Below, in pieces: positions 49,076 through 61,417 of a DNA stretch of 64,000 bases; position 1 is the stretch's first letter, and every line of letters starts with the position of its first letter. Position numbers and translations under genes: made by a program. This DNA comes from Spirometra erinaceieuropaei (lineage: Eukaryota > Platyhelminthes > Cestoda > Diphyllobothriidea > Diphyllobothriidae). The stretch is taken from contig CACRXP010000694.1 of assembly GCA_902702965.1 (NCBI GenBank), positions 149,435-213,434 on the forward strand. Direction: 5' to 3'. Under the pieces are notes generated by a model. The model was given only the letters and a program-made list of their open reading frames with translations. It did not search any database and was not told where the DNA came from.

Positions 49076-49679
49076 GCACTAACTTAGCGCATGCCGTCTC
49101 ATTACAGCGACTAGCCTAAAGTTGAGTATTTTGGGTCCCCAGCTATGCTGGTTTGTGGTAATAGCTGGTGGAATGCCGTCCGTAGACTGTTATCTTGCAT
49201 TCCTCCGTCATAGGATCCAGTACATTTGTTGAAGCATTTCCAACTCAGTTCCCCACAGGACCCTTCATGCGTGCATGTCTATGGAATATGTCATTTAGTC
49301 CCCACAGAAAGTTACGCATTACGACCCTTAACGAGGCAACCTTCACAGCCGAATAGTTTCGCCTTGTGACTGATAGATACAGATGTGTTGTAGTAGTCTG
49401 CTCTCATGGTGGTCTGCGCATCGCTTCCCCATGCAGCTTTCGGTCCACCTACGTTGCTTTGCGTGTTTGGTCAGAGGACTTTCTGCATGACTTTCGCCCT
49501 AAACACACGCTGAGTTTTTCATGCACTGCCAAGTATCTCACCTAATAAATGATCTGCGATTATTTAAAATTATGATTTGATGTGGAATTATTTTAATTAT
49601 TGCTCGACATTTATCATTTAGTGAAGTCAGTCAGACTATTTCCTGTCGCAACAAATTGTAATTTTTAGTTAATCTGAAA

Positions 49680-49990
49680 AAAATGCAATCTAAAAACCTA
49701 CTGTCATCCTGGGAAAAAAACCCTCGAAATCAACCTTTTAAAAGATGGCTGCACGCCTTCCAGTCATTGCTCGCACGCGCATGATGGCTCTCCAGCTCGT
49801 CAATCGGTATTCCAGTCGTCATCGGATGCTCGCTGTCGCACAAAGCTCGGGTGCATGCACTTCGCGCCAACGCGATTGCTTACTCAGGTGGCCTAGCACG
49901 CCCGTCAATCCCTGCTTGCTAGCGCGTGAATCGGTCTTCGGCTCACCGACGCCGTGACGTAGATAAATATTTGTGCTTTCATCGATTGGT
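49680..49990. repeat. Interspersed repeat, family H, second copy
   Basis: Matches 47935-48110 in order (AAAACCTACTGTCATCC; CGCCTTCCAGTCATTGCTCG; CGGCTCACCGACGCCGTGACG). Confidence 0.6.
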
Positions 49991-50901
49991 CGTAGACGCA
50001 CAAAGCTCGGTCAGGGGCAATCATTTGGCGCCAGGACTAACAAACGAGAACGGCTGGCACACGCCAGGTGAGAACACCCGCGTGTACGCTTGCTGGCCCC
50101 AGGGAAGATTGTCCAACCGAGTCTGTCTATTGTGAATTTCGATTTAAGAAACCTCAAATTTTCGCCCACCCCATATCGACAGTGTTGTTAATAAGGAGAA
50201 GGAATGTCGCAGGAATGCGCAGCCTGAACTTTGAATGGTAATGCCCTTTGCCGTGACGGACATTTCGGCAAGTGTCGCTTCCGCACATTTCAAGCATTTC
50301 CGAATGCAGCCAACATAAAATGAACCTGTCTCTAGGGGCGGGGGGAGAGTGCTCGACCCAAGATACTCTAGGAACAGGTTTGAACTTCGAAAACCCCGCC
50401 AGCTGGGGTTGGCTGATGTCGCTCAAATGGACTAAATTGGCCAGCTCAGCGTCATTTGACGTTGTTGGAAATAGGCCTTGATTATGGATCGCCAATCGTC
50501 ATGCGACGATGGTCTGCTTAGACCCACGACTAGGAATTCCAGGTAAAAACGTAGCGTCCTATTTTCGTCAGAGTAGGTACGTGAACGATAGTCCAATGTA
50601 AATGTTAAAATGTCATGGCAGCGCCTTTGTTCATCAGGACAGGCAGGAAAATATAGCAGTTTCTGTAGGACGTCTTCCGTGATATGCGCTTGCCCATCTC
50701 ATTCGTCTGCGCTAGTCCAAATCGACTTCTTTTGCAGAACCAACTCAAAGCAGTGTGTGTTCGGCCTTACAGTATCCCCCCCCCCCATTAAGTTCGGTGG
50801 TACCCAGCTACTAGAGAAGAAGCCATGTTACTGACTTGTGAATCACAAAAACACCCTGATTGTGGAGATGTAGGACGGCCACTTTGCGCATTAAAGAGAT
50901 G

Positions 50902-51896
50902 TACAGTAGGAAGGCTAACTCATGAAATGTCGACCAAAATTCACAGATGCGTTTTTGTTTCGAAAAGGTTAATTAACTAGGGTTGTAAAATTAGTCAGCC
51001 TGCAACATAATTTTACAATATTTCCGTTACCTCAGGATGCGGACTTTCGAAGGAACTTCCTTCCGGCTGCATGCAAAAACTACACTCTGCAAAAAATGAC
51101 CACTGAAGTAGCATGACTTTTTATCATTGATTTTCGATGTCCTTAAAAATTCAATTATATTTCATGAAAATCATGAATAAAATACTCATTCTTTTGCTCA
51201 TTCGATAGAAAATTACGTCTTATTCCAATATTTTACTCCATGGAAGGGTGCAGTTTGGTTTTCAAAAACTTTTCCAATCCTAGAATAATTCTGAACCCGC
51301 TCCACTGTCACACTTGGATTCAGGGTTTCCAAACTACATGCCGTATATTTTCCACGTACGGAAAACCACACATTTCTCTACGGTAATAAAGGGGGACCAT
51401 ATGGGATTCATAAGATTTAACAGTGGATTTGAGCCATATTGCTAACCTTACAAGTGACATTGGTAAATGCAGTGTCATGACGATTTATAAACCGTCGTTT
51501 CACGGTATTTGAAAGTCCTACAATTAGAAACTCTTTTAAAACAGAATTATGTCCCTCTTTCGGGTTTAGCATTAGAAAAAGGCGTATTTTTCTACCGAAT
51601 GAGTAAAATGAATATATTTATGCATGTTTTCCATAAAATATAATTGGACTTTTAGGGACGTCGAAAATCAATGAGAAAAATTTATGCTACTTAAGCAGTC
51701 TTTTTTTACAGAGTGTGCTTTTTGCATGCGACCGGAAGGAAGTTCATTCGAAAGCCGGCATCCTGAGGCAACTGAAACATTATAGAATTATGTTGCAGGC
51801 TGACTAATTTTACAAATCTACTTAGTTAATCTTATCGAAACGAAAACACATTTCAGAATTTCGGTTGACATTTCATGAGTTATCCCACCTACTATA
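50902..51896. mobile_element. Foldback/palindromic MITE, copy A5 (second subfamily)
   Basis: Left end TACAGTAGGAAGGCTAACTC ATGAAATG, right end CATTTCATGAGTTATCCCAC. Arms mirror throughout (AAGGTTAATTAACTAGGG with CTTAGTTAATCTTATCG). About 995 bp, closest to the copy at 19.3 kb. Confidence 0.85.
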
Positions 51897-53477
51897 AGAC
51901 CAGGCAAAGTATATTTTATCATAAATACATCGAGAGGCCAAGAATACCAAGATTAATATTGATGCAAGCAAAGTACGTCATTCGGGTCTCTTGACAACGA
52001 TCTCGCCGACCGTCCACTTACTGCCCTGACCCGATGAGCAGGTCTTTTGTCAAACTAACAGACATCAGTACTCGTCGCAGGATAGTATGAAGAGATAAAT
52101 TCATTCACAAGGTTGCCGTAACGCAAAACACAATTTCAGATGTTAGCTGAGAGTATAGATATCACAAGAGTGCATTATTTTTAGAGTATTGTGCATTCCT
52201 TATTTATAAGTGAAGGCATGTCAAGGTAGTGGGATTTTTTTACCGAACCACGGCGTCCAGTGTTGGCGGTCTTCTTACACAAATACATGTATATGTTGTT
52301 GCTTTTTAATTTCCCCAAAAACTAACTGCAAACATGGACAAAGGAAATCAAGAAGGAACAATTTCTAAGTTGGAGTATCTATTAGAAGCAGACGGGGAAT
52401 GCTGGTGGGCTCACTTATGAGCTGAACCCCTCACATGCAGCGGCAGAATATCGGCGAACCACGCCTGTGTGGGCTTTTGGCTGGTACCTGTGCTGTTATT
52501 ATGAAATCCTCTTACCTTGAAGTATGTGTATATTTTTTTGAAAGATGAGCATTCAAAGAAGTTGTAGTCAGGCAAGTTCTTTGGGAAAATTAACAAATTT
52601 TATTTTGTAACTTCCCGACTTCGATTCCCCAGACCGTCTTCAAACGCAGAGTGAATGTACAAAAGAGTTAACATTTTAAACATTCATAAAAATTTATAAA
52701 ATTAAATACGACTGTTTTGAGCATTGAAAAACTGACGTCGAAAAGTTAGGAAATAAAGTTTGTTGACATTCCCAAAGAGCTCGTTTGACTTTAAATTCAT
52801 GGACCGAACTGTATTTTTACAAACACAGCTCAGTGAATAAATTCGCGCCTCTTCCCCTTTGTCGTTTCCAGGGATATAATGAACGAGATAAAATAATTAG
52901 ACTTCGAATCTTCACATACATATACCATCTCCTACAAGCTTGGTTCGTGTGCGGTCTATAATCAGAATTACGCATTTTTGAGAGAAATGGAGTTGACAAA
53001 TCTGCACTATTCTCAAGAACGAAAATGAATGAGTCCACTTTGCCGAAGAGCTCTGATCTAGGGCACTCATGGACGATCTCAAAGTGATAAATAATCACCT
53101 ATCGAGAGGTATATCTTAAATCACAGTCAGCGTATGAACACCGTGCTTTCAGTAATTTTCCGCCACTAATATCCTAATTAGCAAATTTCGCTCGAAGCTT
53201 AAAATGGCCTATTACAGTACCTACGATCCCGCCTTCCTGACTTTCACTATTGATCGTCAAACTTTCTAAGATATATGACATGCTACAGGTCGATTCACAT
53301 TCTGGTTGGAGTATACTTATGTCGAGCTGATGGTGCAGTTAGGATAGTACACAGACTATGTGCTTGGATGGCACAGTGAAACTGAGTTCGTTTAGTTTTG
53401 ACACTTTTGAAAGACAAGCACTTTACATTCTGCACGTTTCTGCCATAGTTAATGCTCTCCATCACAACCGAAAGCAC

Positions 53478-53690
53478 AGCGGGCCCGTGGCTCATTGGTA
53501 GGGGTTTGGACTCAGGAACCAATGACCAAATCCCAGGTATGGGTGGCTGATGACAGCCAGTAAGAGAGAAATGGCCATTCCGGTCTTCCTTCTTTTTGTC
53601 GGCACAGGATTAGCTGCCAATGTCACCAATCGCTATCCAACTGTCAACGAAGACTCTAGACTAAACCCCGAGACACAAGGGAATGAACAC
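53478..53690 (+). mobile_element. tRNA-headed SINE, diverged
   Basis: Head GGGCCCGTGGCTCATTGGTAG (A-box-like), then GGTTTGGACTCAGGAACC, body GGTATGGGTGGCTGATGACAG and GAAATGGCCATTCCGGTC. It lies just beyond the 3' side of the noggin-like gene. Confidence 0.7.
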
Positions 53691-53901
53691 GCCCCGTAAC
53701 CTGATTAATGAACTATCCTCTATCATTATTTTGTACTCCAGCACGTGGATGTAAAGGAGGCTTTTGCAATCCCAGGCGATGCGACCGGCTACGCAACACT
53801 TAGAGCACCCGAAAAGTACTGTTTTACCTATAAACAGACATGGATGGTGAAAAATAGTAAAGTTCTTACATGCTCAGAAAGAAGAATACATCTGGCAGCC
53901 G

Positions 53902-54987
53902 CTACGGCCCGCCAACTCCAGTTTTGTGTGTGTGGCTACAACTGTTACAGCGACAGGAAGTGACCAGAGGCAGGGGTACACGGTACCAACGACAGCGATC
54001 CAGAGGCCAGGCTTGGAGACAGATGTAGCGCAGAATGAGAGCAACAGTGCGTCCGGCCTCCACACAGTGCATTCCTGGCGGCCAAGAACAGGAGGTTCCG
54101 GCCACATCTACGCACCTACCCTCCCGCACCCAACGTGGCCAAAACTGGGGGCCATAGTCACGCCAGGTCCGCCATACCGGACAACTTGAGTACTCCTCCA
54201 GAAGGCGGACGCCCCGCCACCTAGTTCTTCGACGCTGCTTTCGCATCCTGGCTCGCAGACGGGAGGTGGCCGAGCTGGCATCATCGTCCAGGCGGGTCAT
54301 TGTGAAAGTGTGTCGGGACTGGCGATGTGCAGCGCGAACCTGTCTGTTCCGGAGGCGTTGAAGGGCCCTCAACCGTCTCTTTATAATACGTCCCATATCC
54401 CCCAACTCATCTGCAGACGAAGAATTGCCTGCATTCAGGGATTCTCCTCCTCTTTGGTGCCAAGCAGACTGTGTCGTCATAGAAAATTCGAAGCTGCCCT
54501 GCGGATGGAGGACAACCTCCCATGGTTTGCTGTACGACATGATGTCCATGTTATAGGCCTCGGCACCACCAAGGAGCTGAAGCATTTCAGGCAGAGGATT
54601 TATAGCTCCGAGACTGAAGGGTCTCTCTTCCCCAAAATCAGGCAGTCGGAGCGCGGTCGGGTTGGTGCTCGTAGGTGAAAAGAAGCGCGGCAGAGTCGGC
54701 TTACGTATCCTGTCTCTCAGTTCCTCCTCTTCTTGCGACTGGGCGCTCTCCCGCAAGCGTCGCCAAACGTAACTTGAAAGCTCTGCGAAGGCGGGTTTCG
54801 AGAGGGTACGCGGGAACCTAATTGCAGCTTTTTGTCTCACTTCCTTCGTCTCCTTCGCCTCCTCCTCCTGTAGGCCATGAACGAAGTCTTGATCTCGTAT
54901 GCAAAATGCAGTTTGCAGCAGGAGTAGAAGCAGTGATGTCGTTCTCCCAAATGCTACCATGCTGAGTCGCTGCCGAAACTGGAGCAT
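53902..54987 (-). CDS. nog: Noggin homologue (secreted BMP antagonist), intronless
   Basis: 361 residues from the ATG at 54987. An in-frame ATG at 54960 is an alternative, and the frame is open upstream to 55041 without a better ATG. Signal peptide about 1-29 (core LLLLLLQTAFC). Middle: LPEMLQLLGGAEAYNMD, resembling the LLGG segment of noggin, one sequon (NSS), and two strongly basic blocks (KRRLRALQRLRNRQ; RMRKQRRRTRWRG) like the heparin-binding stretch of vertebrate noggin. C-terminal cystine knot from residue 269: CPVWRTWRDYGPQFWPRWV, GRC, SCSWPPGMHC, ILRYIC, DRCRW, SCRCNSC, with nine cysteines (269, 292, 300, 308, 323, 332, 345, 347, 350) in noggin order. Known: noggin binds BMP ligands outside the cell. 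There is no long insertion in the knot, unlike planarian noggin-like proteins. An 11-residue tail follows the last Cys. Confidence 0.92.
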   Translation of the reverse strand: MLQFRQRLSMVAFGRTTSLLLLLLQTAFCIRDQDFVHGLQEEEAKETKEVRQKAAIRFPRTLSKPAFAELSSYVWRRLRESAQSQEEEELRDRIRKPTLPRFFSPTSTNPTALRLPDFGEERPFSLGAINPLPEMLQLLGGAEAYNMDIMSYSKPWEVVLHPQGSFEFSMTTQSAWHQRGGESLNAGNSSSADELGDMGRIIKRRLRALQRLRNRQVRAAHRQSRHTFTMTRLDDDASSATSRLRARMRKQRRRTRWRGVRLLEEYSSCPVWRTWRDYGPQFWPRWVREGRCVDVAGTSCSWPPGMHCVEAGRTVALILRYICLQAWPLDRCRWYRVPLPLVTSCRCNSCSHTHKTGVGGP

Positions 54988-55559
54988 ATTTCGGTCATTG
55001 CTGTTGGCTGGGGTGCAGGGAAGGAGCTGGCTTTTGCGCAATGCATGCGATTACGTAATGCCACCGACGCACACACTGCCGACATGCTAATTGGCTCCGT
55101 CCTTCTGCCTTCCTGCAGACGATCTCTGCGACAAGCGCTGTCACTGACGCCCACGCTCATAGGTGGGAGCACATGGACTGGCCAGCGGTTGACATACTGT
55201 CTTGCGTCCCTGCGATCCGGATTACAGGCTGATCAACCAACCACGGGCGCTAGCGCATTGTCCCTATCGCAGGCAGAAGTCAATTGGATGAAAATGATGG
55301 TTGCTGTGGTCTGCCATCACTGTATTTCCAGAAATGCTGGGGAAAAAGTGAGTAACAGAAAACGGGGGCGAGATATCAGAAGGATTTCATGGTAGCGCTG
55401 GGGGGCGGGAGATGTAGCACTAATCATCCCACCATTGGCGGCAGGTCCAATCCTACAAAGTGGGCCAATTTCTGACGCTCCTGGTCGGAGAGCCTAGCGA
55501 GTGGGAAATCAGTTTGGCAAAATCAGGCCTTTAGGTTAAGGTAATACCATACTAACAGC

Positions 55560-56135
55560 AGGGGTACTAGCCAAAAGCCCATACACGCGTGTTTCGCCGA
55601 TATTCTGCCGCGGCATAACGCAGCTGCGAGGGGTTCGGCTCGTCAGTGGGTCCCACAGCATTCCCCGTGTGTTTTCTGGTAGGTAGTCCAATTTAGAAAT
55701 TGTCGCTTTTTTATTTCCTCATTAATTATCTACGAAGTTGGAGTAGATCAGTTTATTCAAGGTCTATAGGCTCAGATCAAGAATTTTATGTATGAATATT
55801 TGGTCTAAAGTCCATCAGCCACAACGGGTAACCGAGTATTATTCATTAACTGTCGACATACAGCTAGCAGTATACTTTAGGGTAAGGTGATGCCATACTA
55901 ACAGCACAGAATATCGGCGAAACACGCGTGTAGTGTCTTTTGACTGGTACCCGTGCCAGTATACTACTGTCTGTCGACAGTTAATGAATAATACTCGGTT
56001 ACCCGCTGTGGCGGGTGGACTTTGGCCCAGATATTAATACATAAAATTATCGGTCTGAGCCCATAGACCTTGAACAAACTGATCTACTCCAACTTCTTAG
56101 GTGACGTCTGAGGAAATTAAAAAGCGATAATCAGG
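55560..56135. mobile_element. Second foldback family, copy F2
   Basis: Arms 55716-55875 and 55968-56116 are inverted copies: GTAACCGAGTATTATTCATT (55829) against AATGAATAATACTCGGTTAC (55984). The flank GCAGCTGCGAGGGGTTCGGC matches the copy at 13.55 kb. A fragment of the spacer (AATATCGGCGAA..CACGC) recurs near 52445-52490. Confidence 0.8.
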
Positions 56136-58794
56136 TCTTTGTCACTCTTGTCTATTTGTGTTTGGATGAATCGCTTTTGGAACATTTCGTTCTGTGTGAC
56201 GACATGTGAGTACTGCGAAAAAATTACTTGGTGACCCACCAGCATGAAATTTTCCTTCGGTTTTGTCCCTCGGCTATCAAGGTACTGGCACACTTAGTAA
56301 ATCAGTCCCAGTGATATAATTTGGTTATTTTTTGAGAATGGACGCGGATGTGGGCACTTGATCACCAAAAGAGGCTTTAACTACAGAAGTTGCCTGGCAA
56401 CAGAAATCTTTGTTTTCATGTAGGTGGTGGAACAACTTGTACGTTGAACTTTCTTCAGTATATGGGTTCCAAAAAGCTGGCTAAACTGATGGGGAATAGT
56501 GTGAGAGTTAGGCTTCAGATTGCCGAGGCGAGGTTGTTCAAGATGTTCCTGGTAGTCCCTCGGATTCAATGAAATCAGCTGTTAGGATTAATCATTTCCC
56601 ACATGACCTGTGTCGTGTAGCAATCGATATCAAATTTGCAGGGCTGACTGGTCACAAATGTTATTCAATGAAAGATGGGAAGAGTTCCTACATGAGTATC
56701 CGATTACTTCAGCTGAAGTTCCACGCCTTTTAATGTAAGCTCCAGAAATCTTTTCATAGTTGGTCGTTTGGGTCACTGTGTGGGTACCAAAATGAGTCAC
56801 AGATTTTACAGTGGTGGAAAATTATAATTCGCGACAAATCTAACCCTTTAATTCGACGGGTAGGGGAAGTTCTATTGGTGCTATGGGCACCAATGTGCCA
56901 TCGCGTATGCGTTATTGTTCGCTGGGCGGAACGGTCGATTCTGGTTCAGTTCAGTTCAGTTCCGTTTTATTGAGGGAAATGTAGGTCTTCACCTTTGAAC
57001 TCCCTATTTGTTTACAAGCAACTGCAAAATCTCAAAAACTGGAAAAGGTATCGTAAAGGTAACAAGTAAGCGGAAAAGCGTCAACTCTGTACAGATAAAC
57101 AAACTGTCTCAAATGTTACTGGCACGAGCAGTTGTAGGGTAGTCGTTTCGAGTGCAGGGAAATAAATAATATACCCGGTGACAAAAATTGCAGACGTAAG
57201 TATCCCTTTTCCAGTGAACACGAGACTGGGGTGAGTATCGAAGTACAAAAATGTCCTAAAATAACAATTTGCAGCTGCTTTTTGGTGCATCATGATTTGG
57301 TACACGGGCCACGGATAACTCCATGCGTCAACCACCCTCTCGCGACCATGCTCACGTCTCTGCAATTGAGTCGGTAATTGCAATTTTAAGTGACGAAAAA
57401 CAAACCTCACGTCTATTTGTGCGGAATGGCGGAGACGTTAACAGCCAAAACCCCATTTCATTGATTTTTATCGCGTACAAAGGCACACTTGCCTCTTAGC
57501 CCAATAAGTGGCTCTCCAGATAGTAGATGAAATCAACTGAAGACTTGCTACAAACTAGCTCTACTGACCTCAGTGCATCAGTATGACACCAGATGAAGTC
57601 GGACCGTTTGAAGTTGTCTTTTTATTTAATTTCTTACCCTAAGGACGCGGCAGGACAGCGCGCAGCTACCCGACGAACAAAAAGCCTGAGAAAACAGGGG
57701 GGCTCATTTGAACCTAGAGCCTTTACTGAATTCTTGGCCATCTTTCCGAATGTCTGTCCTGGTGTTTATTTTTAACCAAAGAATAACGCTAAGAAATTGC
57801 AAAGAGCTCCTCAAGTCGCCGTGATTGCTTTCATTTGCTTGAAACAAGTGCCATATCTCCTAAAAGTTAAATTCGCCTATGAGGTACATAGGTGCCACAA
57901 TTGGTGTCATGAGTAAGCGTCCAATTACGAATATTAAGGGCACACCCAGTGTCGCTTCCTTTAAAATCCAGTTAGTAACCATGGGCAAGTATAAGGCAGG
58001 GTCGTAAGTCCGAACCTCCCAGTACCAAGGTGTGTGGATAAAGCCCCTGAGAATGCAGTCTCCTAGAATGCAGTTAACGCTACAAAAAAATGACGGTGAT
58101 CGTTCCCTAGAACGAAAACGCGACGGCATCCGGACACTGCCTCGTCGAATTGCCATGAAACACTGTACAGAAGATGAGAAACGCAGCAAGTGCAGGCATT
58201 TTGAGAGCACCTCGCTTCCAAAGGCTACATTCACGGTTTCGTCAAGGGATTTTCCCACTGAAGACAAAAGGACACTAAAAGAGGTCCGGCAAACAAGTAT
58301 GATACGCGTTCTACTTTTAGAATCTTTTCCGAAGTCACGGAAAGCATAGTACGAAAACACCATTATCCTTACAGATCGGTAGAAGGTAACAAACGGTCAT
58401 TTGCTCATGAGATCGAGGATCGACTACTGCAGACACCTATTAGAGCGATTATATGCACCATATTAGCTATCCAAATCGCTTAGGTACTTATTGCAGTATG
58501 GTTGCCATACGGGTTGCTCGGGCGAATCTAACAGGGTAATTTCATACATTGCTAGGTCCATCCCCAGGAATGCTGTTAGGTGTCTTTGCAAGTAATTCGC
58601 TGCGCTGAAAGCAAAACAGACAGAGGGATAAATGAAACCAGGCAGTATAACGCGGAGTCGAGCTGTCCCCCCTCCCCTACGCGGCTATTCGGCACTACCT
58701 GAGAAACAAAAAACAAGCGCTGGGAGGAGAGCTCGAGACCACTTTTTCTAGGTTATTTAACTCCAGTGGTCCATTCAAGCGTCGGTGGAAAATG

Positions 58795-59570
58795 TCAGAG
58801 GAGTAGATTATTCTTCATAGAGAACTTGCAGTCCCCCCTACGTGTATTTATCACTTTTGAGGCCCAGAATCTGCGCTTAATTCTAACAACAGGGGCAAAG
58901 ACCCAGAAGTAAATTGGCGCGCCGTAAAACACACCTAAATGGAGAGCGGTGTAGGCGGCGTGCCAGCCATATCTGCAGCAATATATTAGCGCAGTCCGAA
59001 TTCTCGTTCCCCGCGACAGGTCGTCTTTTCGTAAGCGAGAAAGTGCGCGCGCGGGATAGACGGTCGAACAACCGCTGCGGTGGTTATCGAGTGCCGTTAT
59101 CCGCGACGGTGGTGCTGCCTCCGTTGTTGCCATGACGCGTCGTAGAGGTGTGAAGATGTCCCATGCTTTCACACCTCAGGGCAAAGGTGGTGGCCCGCCG
59201 ACCGCGCCGTGCGGGCGGTAACTACGACAGCTGCGTCTTTGGGGGGAAGAAGGCAGTGGGGGGTGGCGGAGTGGTACGACGGGGTTGAAGGACTGCTGCG
59301 CGTGGACGGCCCCGCTTCCTGGGTGGTGTAAATGCGGGTGGGGTGGGCCCGTGACCGCGAGACGGTCGCTTGTGTGGCCGCGGCGCATGCCGCGAGAGAA
59401 GGGACCAGTTGCTGCAGTTTATGCACCAGGTGTGCTTCAGGGGCCCAATTGCGGCAAACGCCAACTGCATCCGCTCTGCGAATGTCTACATCAAAGGTTT
59501 GAACACACGCTCACATCCACGCCCAAAAGGAGCTGCAAACGAGAATATTCAGGCGAAATAAGGCGCGGTT
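58795..59570. other. GC-rich stretch with overlapping open frames
   Basis: Noticeably GC- and CpG-richer than its surroundings, with several overlapping frames on both strands (for example 58795-59172 minus, 59169-59426 minus, 59285-59626 plus). None shows a family motif or strong start. A promoter-like CpG region or a coding exon are both possible; I cannot decide. Confidence 0.3.
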
Positions 59571-59679
59571 GTTCATTAATTTGTCGTTTATTCGCGGAAG
59601 AAGAAAAAATAAAGTGGAGAAGCTGACAATGGTGCCGCTGGTGATTCTGCCGCTGATGCCGGCGACGATGATGACGACG

Positions 59680-59682
59680 ACT

Positions 59683-59716
<34 letters not shown>

Positions 59717-59766
59717 GGAGGAGGAGGAGGAGGAGGAGGAGGAGGTGGTGGTGGTGGTGGTGGAGG
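59680..59766. repeat. Compound triplet repeat (ATG, GAG, GTG)
   Basis: About eleven ATG units, then about nine AGG/GAG units, then about eight GTG units in succession. The 149-codon frame across it is a low-complexity artefact. Confidence 0.95.
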
Positions 59767-60119
59767 GTGATTGGAAGGAGGAAGGATGCGAGGAGGAGAA
59801 GACGGTGGCGACGGTGGTGGTTAAGTAACCAGCATTCAGGAGATTTGCGTAAGAAAAGCACCACGGTAGCGGGTGAATCCGTGCGCTCAGGCAAGAAGCA
59901 CTCTGGCTTTAATTTCATCACTGTAAAACCGGCGTTTAGAAAGAATAGGCAAGTCTTGGCCCTGTCCGGTGATTGTGTGATTCTTCATGACACCATCCTC
60001 ATAAACTTGACGACGTAGATGAGGTCTGGATAAATGTTACCTGTTCAGCAGTCTGCAAGTTCCTGCTCCATGCAGGCGTCCTAAGTCGGGTTTACTTAGC
60101 ATTCAGGTTGGCAAAGTTG

Positions 60120-60640
60120 AGAGATCCAGGCCGATGATTGGAAGAAAAAAAAGGGGCTCACCGGAACGGGTTTATTTAGATATGACGTTTCGAAGAGCTT
60201 GGTCGGCTCTCCATTGTCAAGACGTAAAATGCACTTAATCGACCAGGAACTGAAGTGGCATGTCGTGTTGTTCGGCCTCGTGTTGATCGATTTTTCTCGC
60301 CTCTCGCTGCCCCGACCTCTCGGAAGATGGTTGGCGGGCGTTTTATTTGTCCGTTTTGTGAGTCGACGCTTCGTCCGGGGCAGGTGATGGAACCTATGGC
60401 GTGACGCACGTTGCTTGTCCATTTCTTACGCTGGAAGCCCCTCTCAGAATATTCTCGAATATGTGGGCCGCACTTGTGAGCAAGGACTTGACGCGCACGC
60501 TGATTGGCTGGCTGGTTTCACGCGTGTTTTCCTCAGCCGGCCTGGCCTGCTGCGACGCGCTTGGTCATGTGTTCGTTTCGCTTTGGATCGCGGTTCTATT
60601 GTGGGTCCCGTCTCCGTAATACTGCAGGTATGAGTAACCG
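60120..60640 (-). mobile_element. Second Penelope-like family, tail fragment
   Basis: GGGTTTATTTAGATATGACG, AGCTTGGTCGGCTCTCCATTG and GACGTAAAATGCACTTAATCG match the tail at 41530-41650. No coding domain is left. Confidence 0.6.
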
Positions 60641-61165
60641 GTGCTTGTAGTTTAAGCTTCTGGGACCACAGTTGAAACAGGTCTTGGATTGCCAGTCATC
60701 GTCGAAATAGGTCCTCCTCTCAGAACGTCAAATGGATGAAAGTGTTGCTGTTCCCTTCGTCGTCCCGATGATCCAAAAGAAAACGCGTTTTCATACATGC
60801 ACGGCTACGTTTATAGAGATAACCCCAGCAAAATATGACGACCCAACGAAATGCCTCTAGTGGCTTGTATCCGAGTACTGTCGTTAACCTTTTGCTGTTA
60901 GATCGTTACTGAGGAGGTTTTACGTAGTATGGAGGTTTTCATTTGGACAGCATTCTTTCTCATTTGGGGTTGGTGCTTAATGGATCTGCTGGCACGAAGA
61001 AGTACGCTTCTGTTTTGCCATGGGGCTCCTCTAGAACCATCGCTTCAAGGCAAAACACGGAGATCACCTTTTCAGTATGTTTCAATGTTAGACAACGTTT
61101 AAAAAGCATCGACAAGGCTGGCTTTCGATCCGGACAGACTAATCGGCGAATCAACGCTCTGTCCA

Positions 61166-61417
61166 TTACTCCACGGAGTTTCCTTCCACGTAGTTGAATT
61201 GCTGGAATCCCATCTTCAACTTTCCTTGTATTTCCCGTCCCCACGTGCTGCCCATGTTTCGGAATAGATGTGTGGCATTCACTCCAGCATCTCCCTGATC
61301 TTCGCCGATGTTCCACGCACTTAGGCTGCCTCGAATTTGCATGAGGCAACAAAGGAGCTGAATGAGCTGGCGAGTTGGTTCGTCCATCGTGTGGCAGACT
61401 TTCGAAGCCTTGACCAT
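61166..61417 (-). CDS. Unidentified small open frame, uncertain
   Basis: ATG at 61417, 83 codons: MVKASKVCHTMDEPTRQLIQ, LLCCLMQIRGSLSAWNIGED, GVNATHLFRNMGSTWGREIQ. It overlaps a longer minus-strand frame (60960-61568, 202 codons, no ATG at its start). The sequence looks protein-like, but I recognise no family, and only one of the two frames can be real. Confidence 0.25.
   Translation of the reverse strand: MVKASKVCHTMDEPTRQLIQLLCCLMQIRGSLSAWNIGEDQGDAGVNATHLFRNMGSTWGREIQGKLKMGFQQFNYVEGNSVE

Larger units (their letters stand above)
44952..53901. other. Intergenic region between PKA and noggin-like genes
   Basis: Contains a MITE (46290-46637), a repeat related to 49.7 kb (47935-48110), AT/TG microsatellites, a SINE hairpin (48430-48800), a GC-rich repeat (48868-49075), foldback copy A5 (50902-51896) and a SINE (53478-53690). 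45000-46250, 46650-47900, 50000-50900 and 51900-53450 hold only short unassigned frames. Confidence 0.75.

Noticed and set aside
54310..54678. 122-codon plus-strand open frame
   Set aside because: Lies antisense to the noggin-like gene and has no motif; a shadow of its codon usage.
57860..58363. 167-codon minus-strand frame with ATG and an opposing 105-codon plus frame
   Set aside because: Neither shows a recognisable domain, signal or splice context; kept out for lack of support, though a tiny gene cannot be excluded.
59511..60018. 136- and 149-codon frames on both strands
   Set aside because: Produced by ATG/GAG/GTG triplet repeats; low-complexity translation only.
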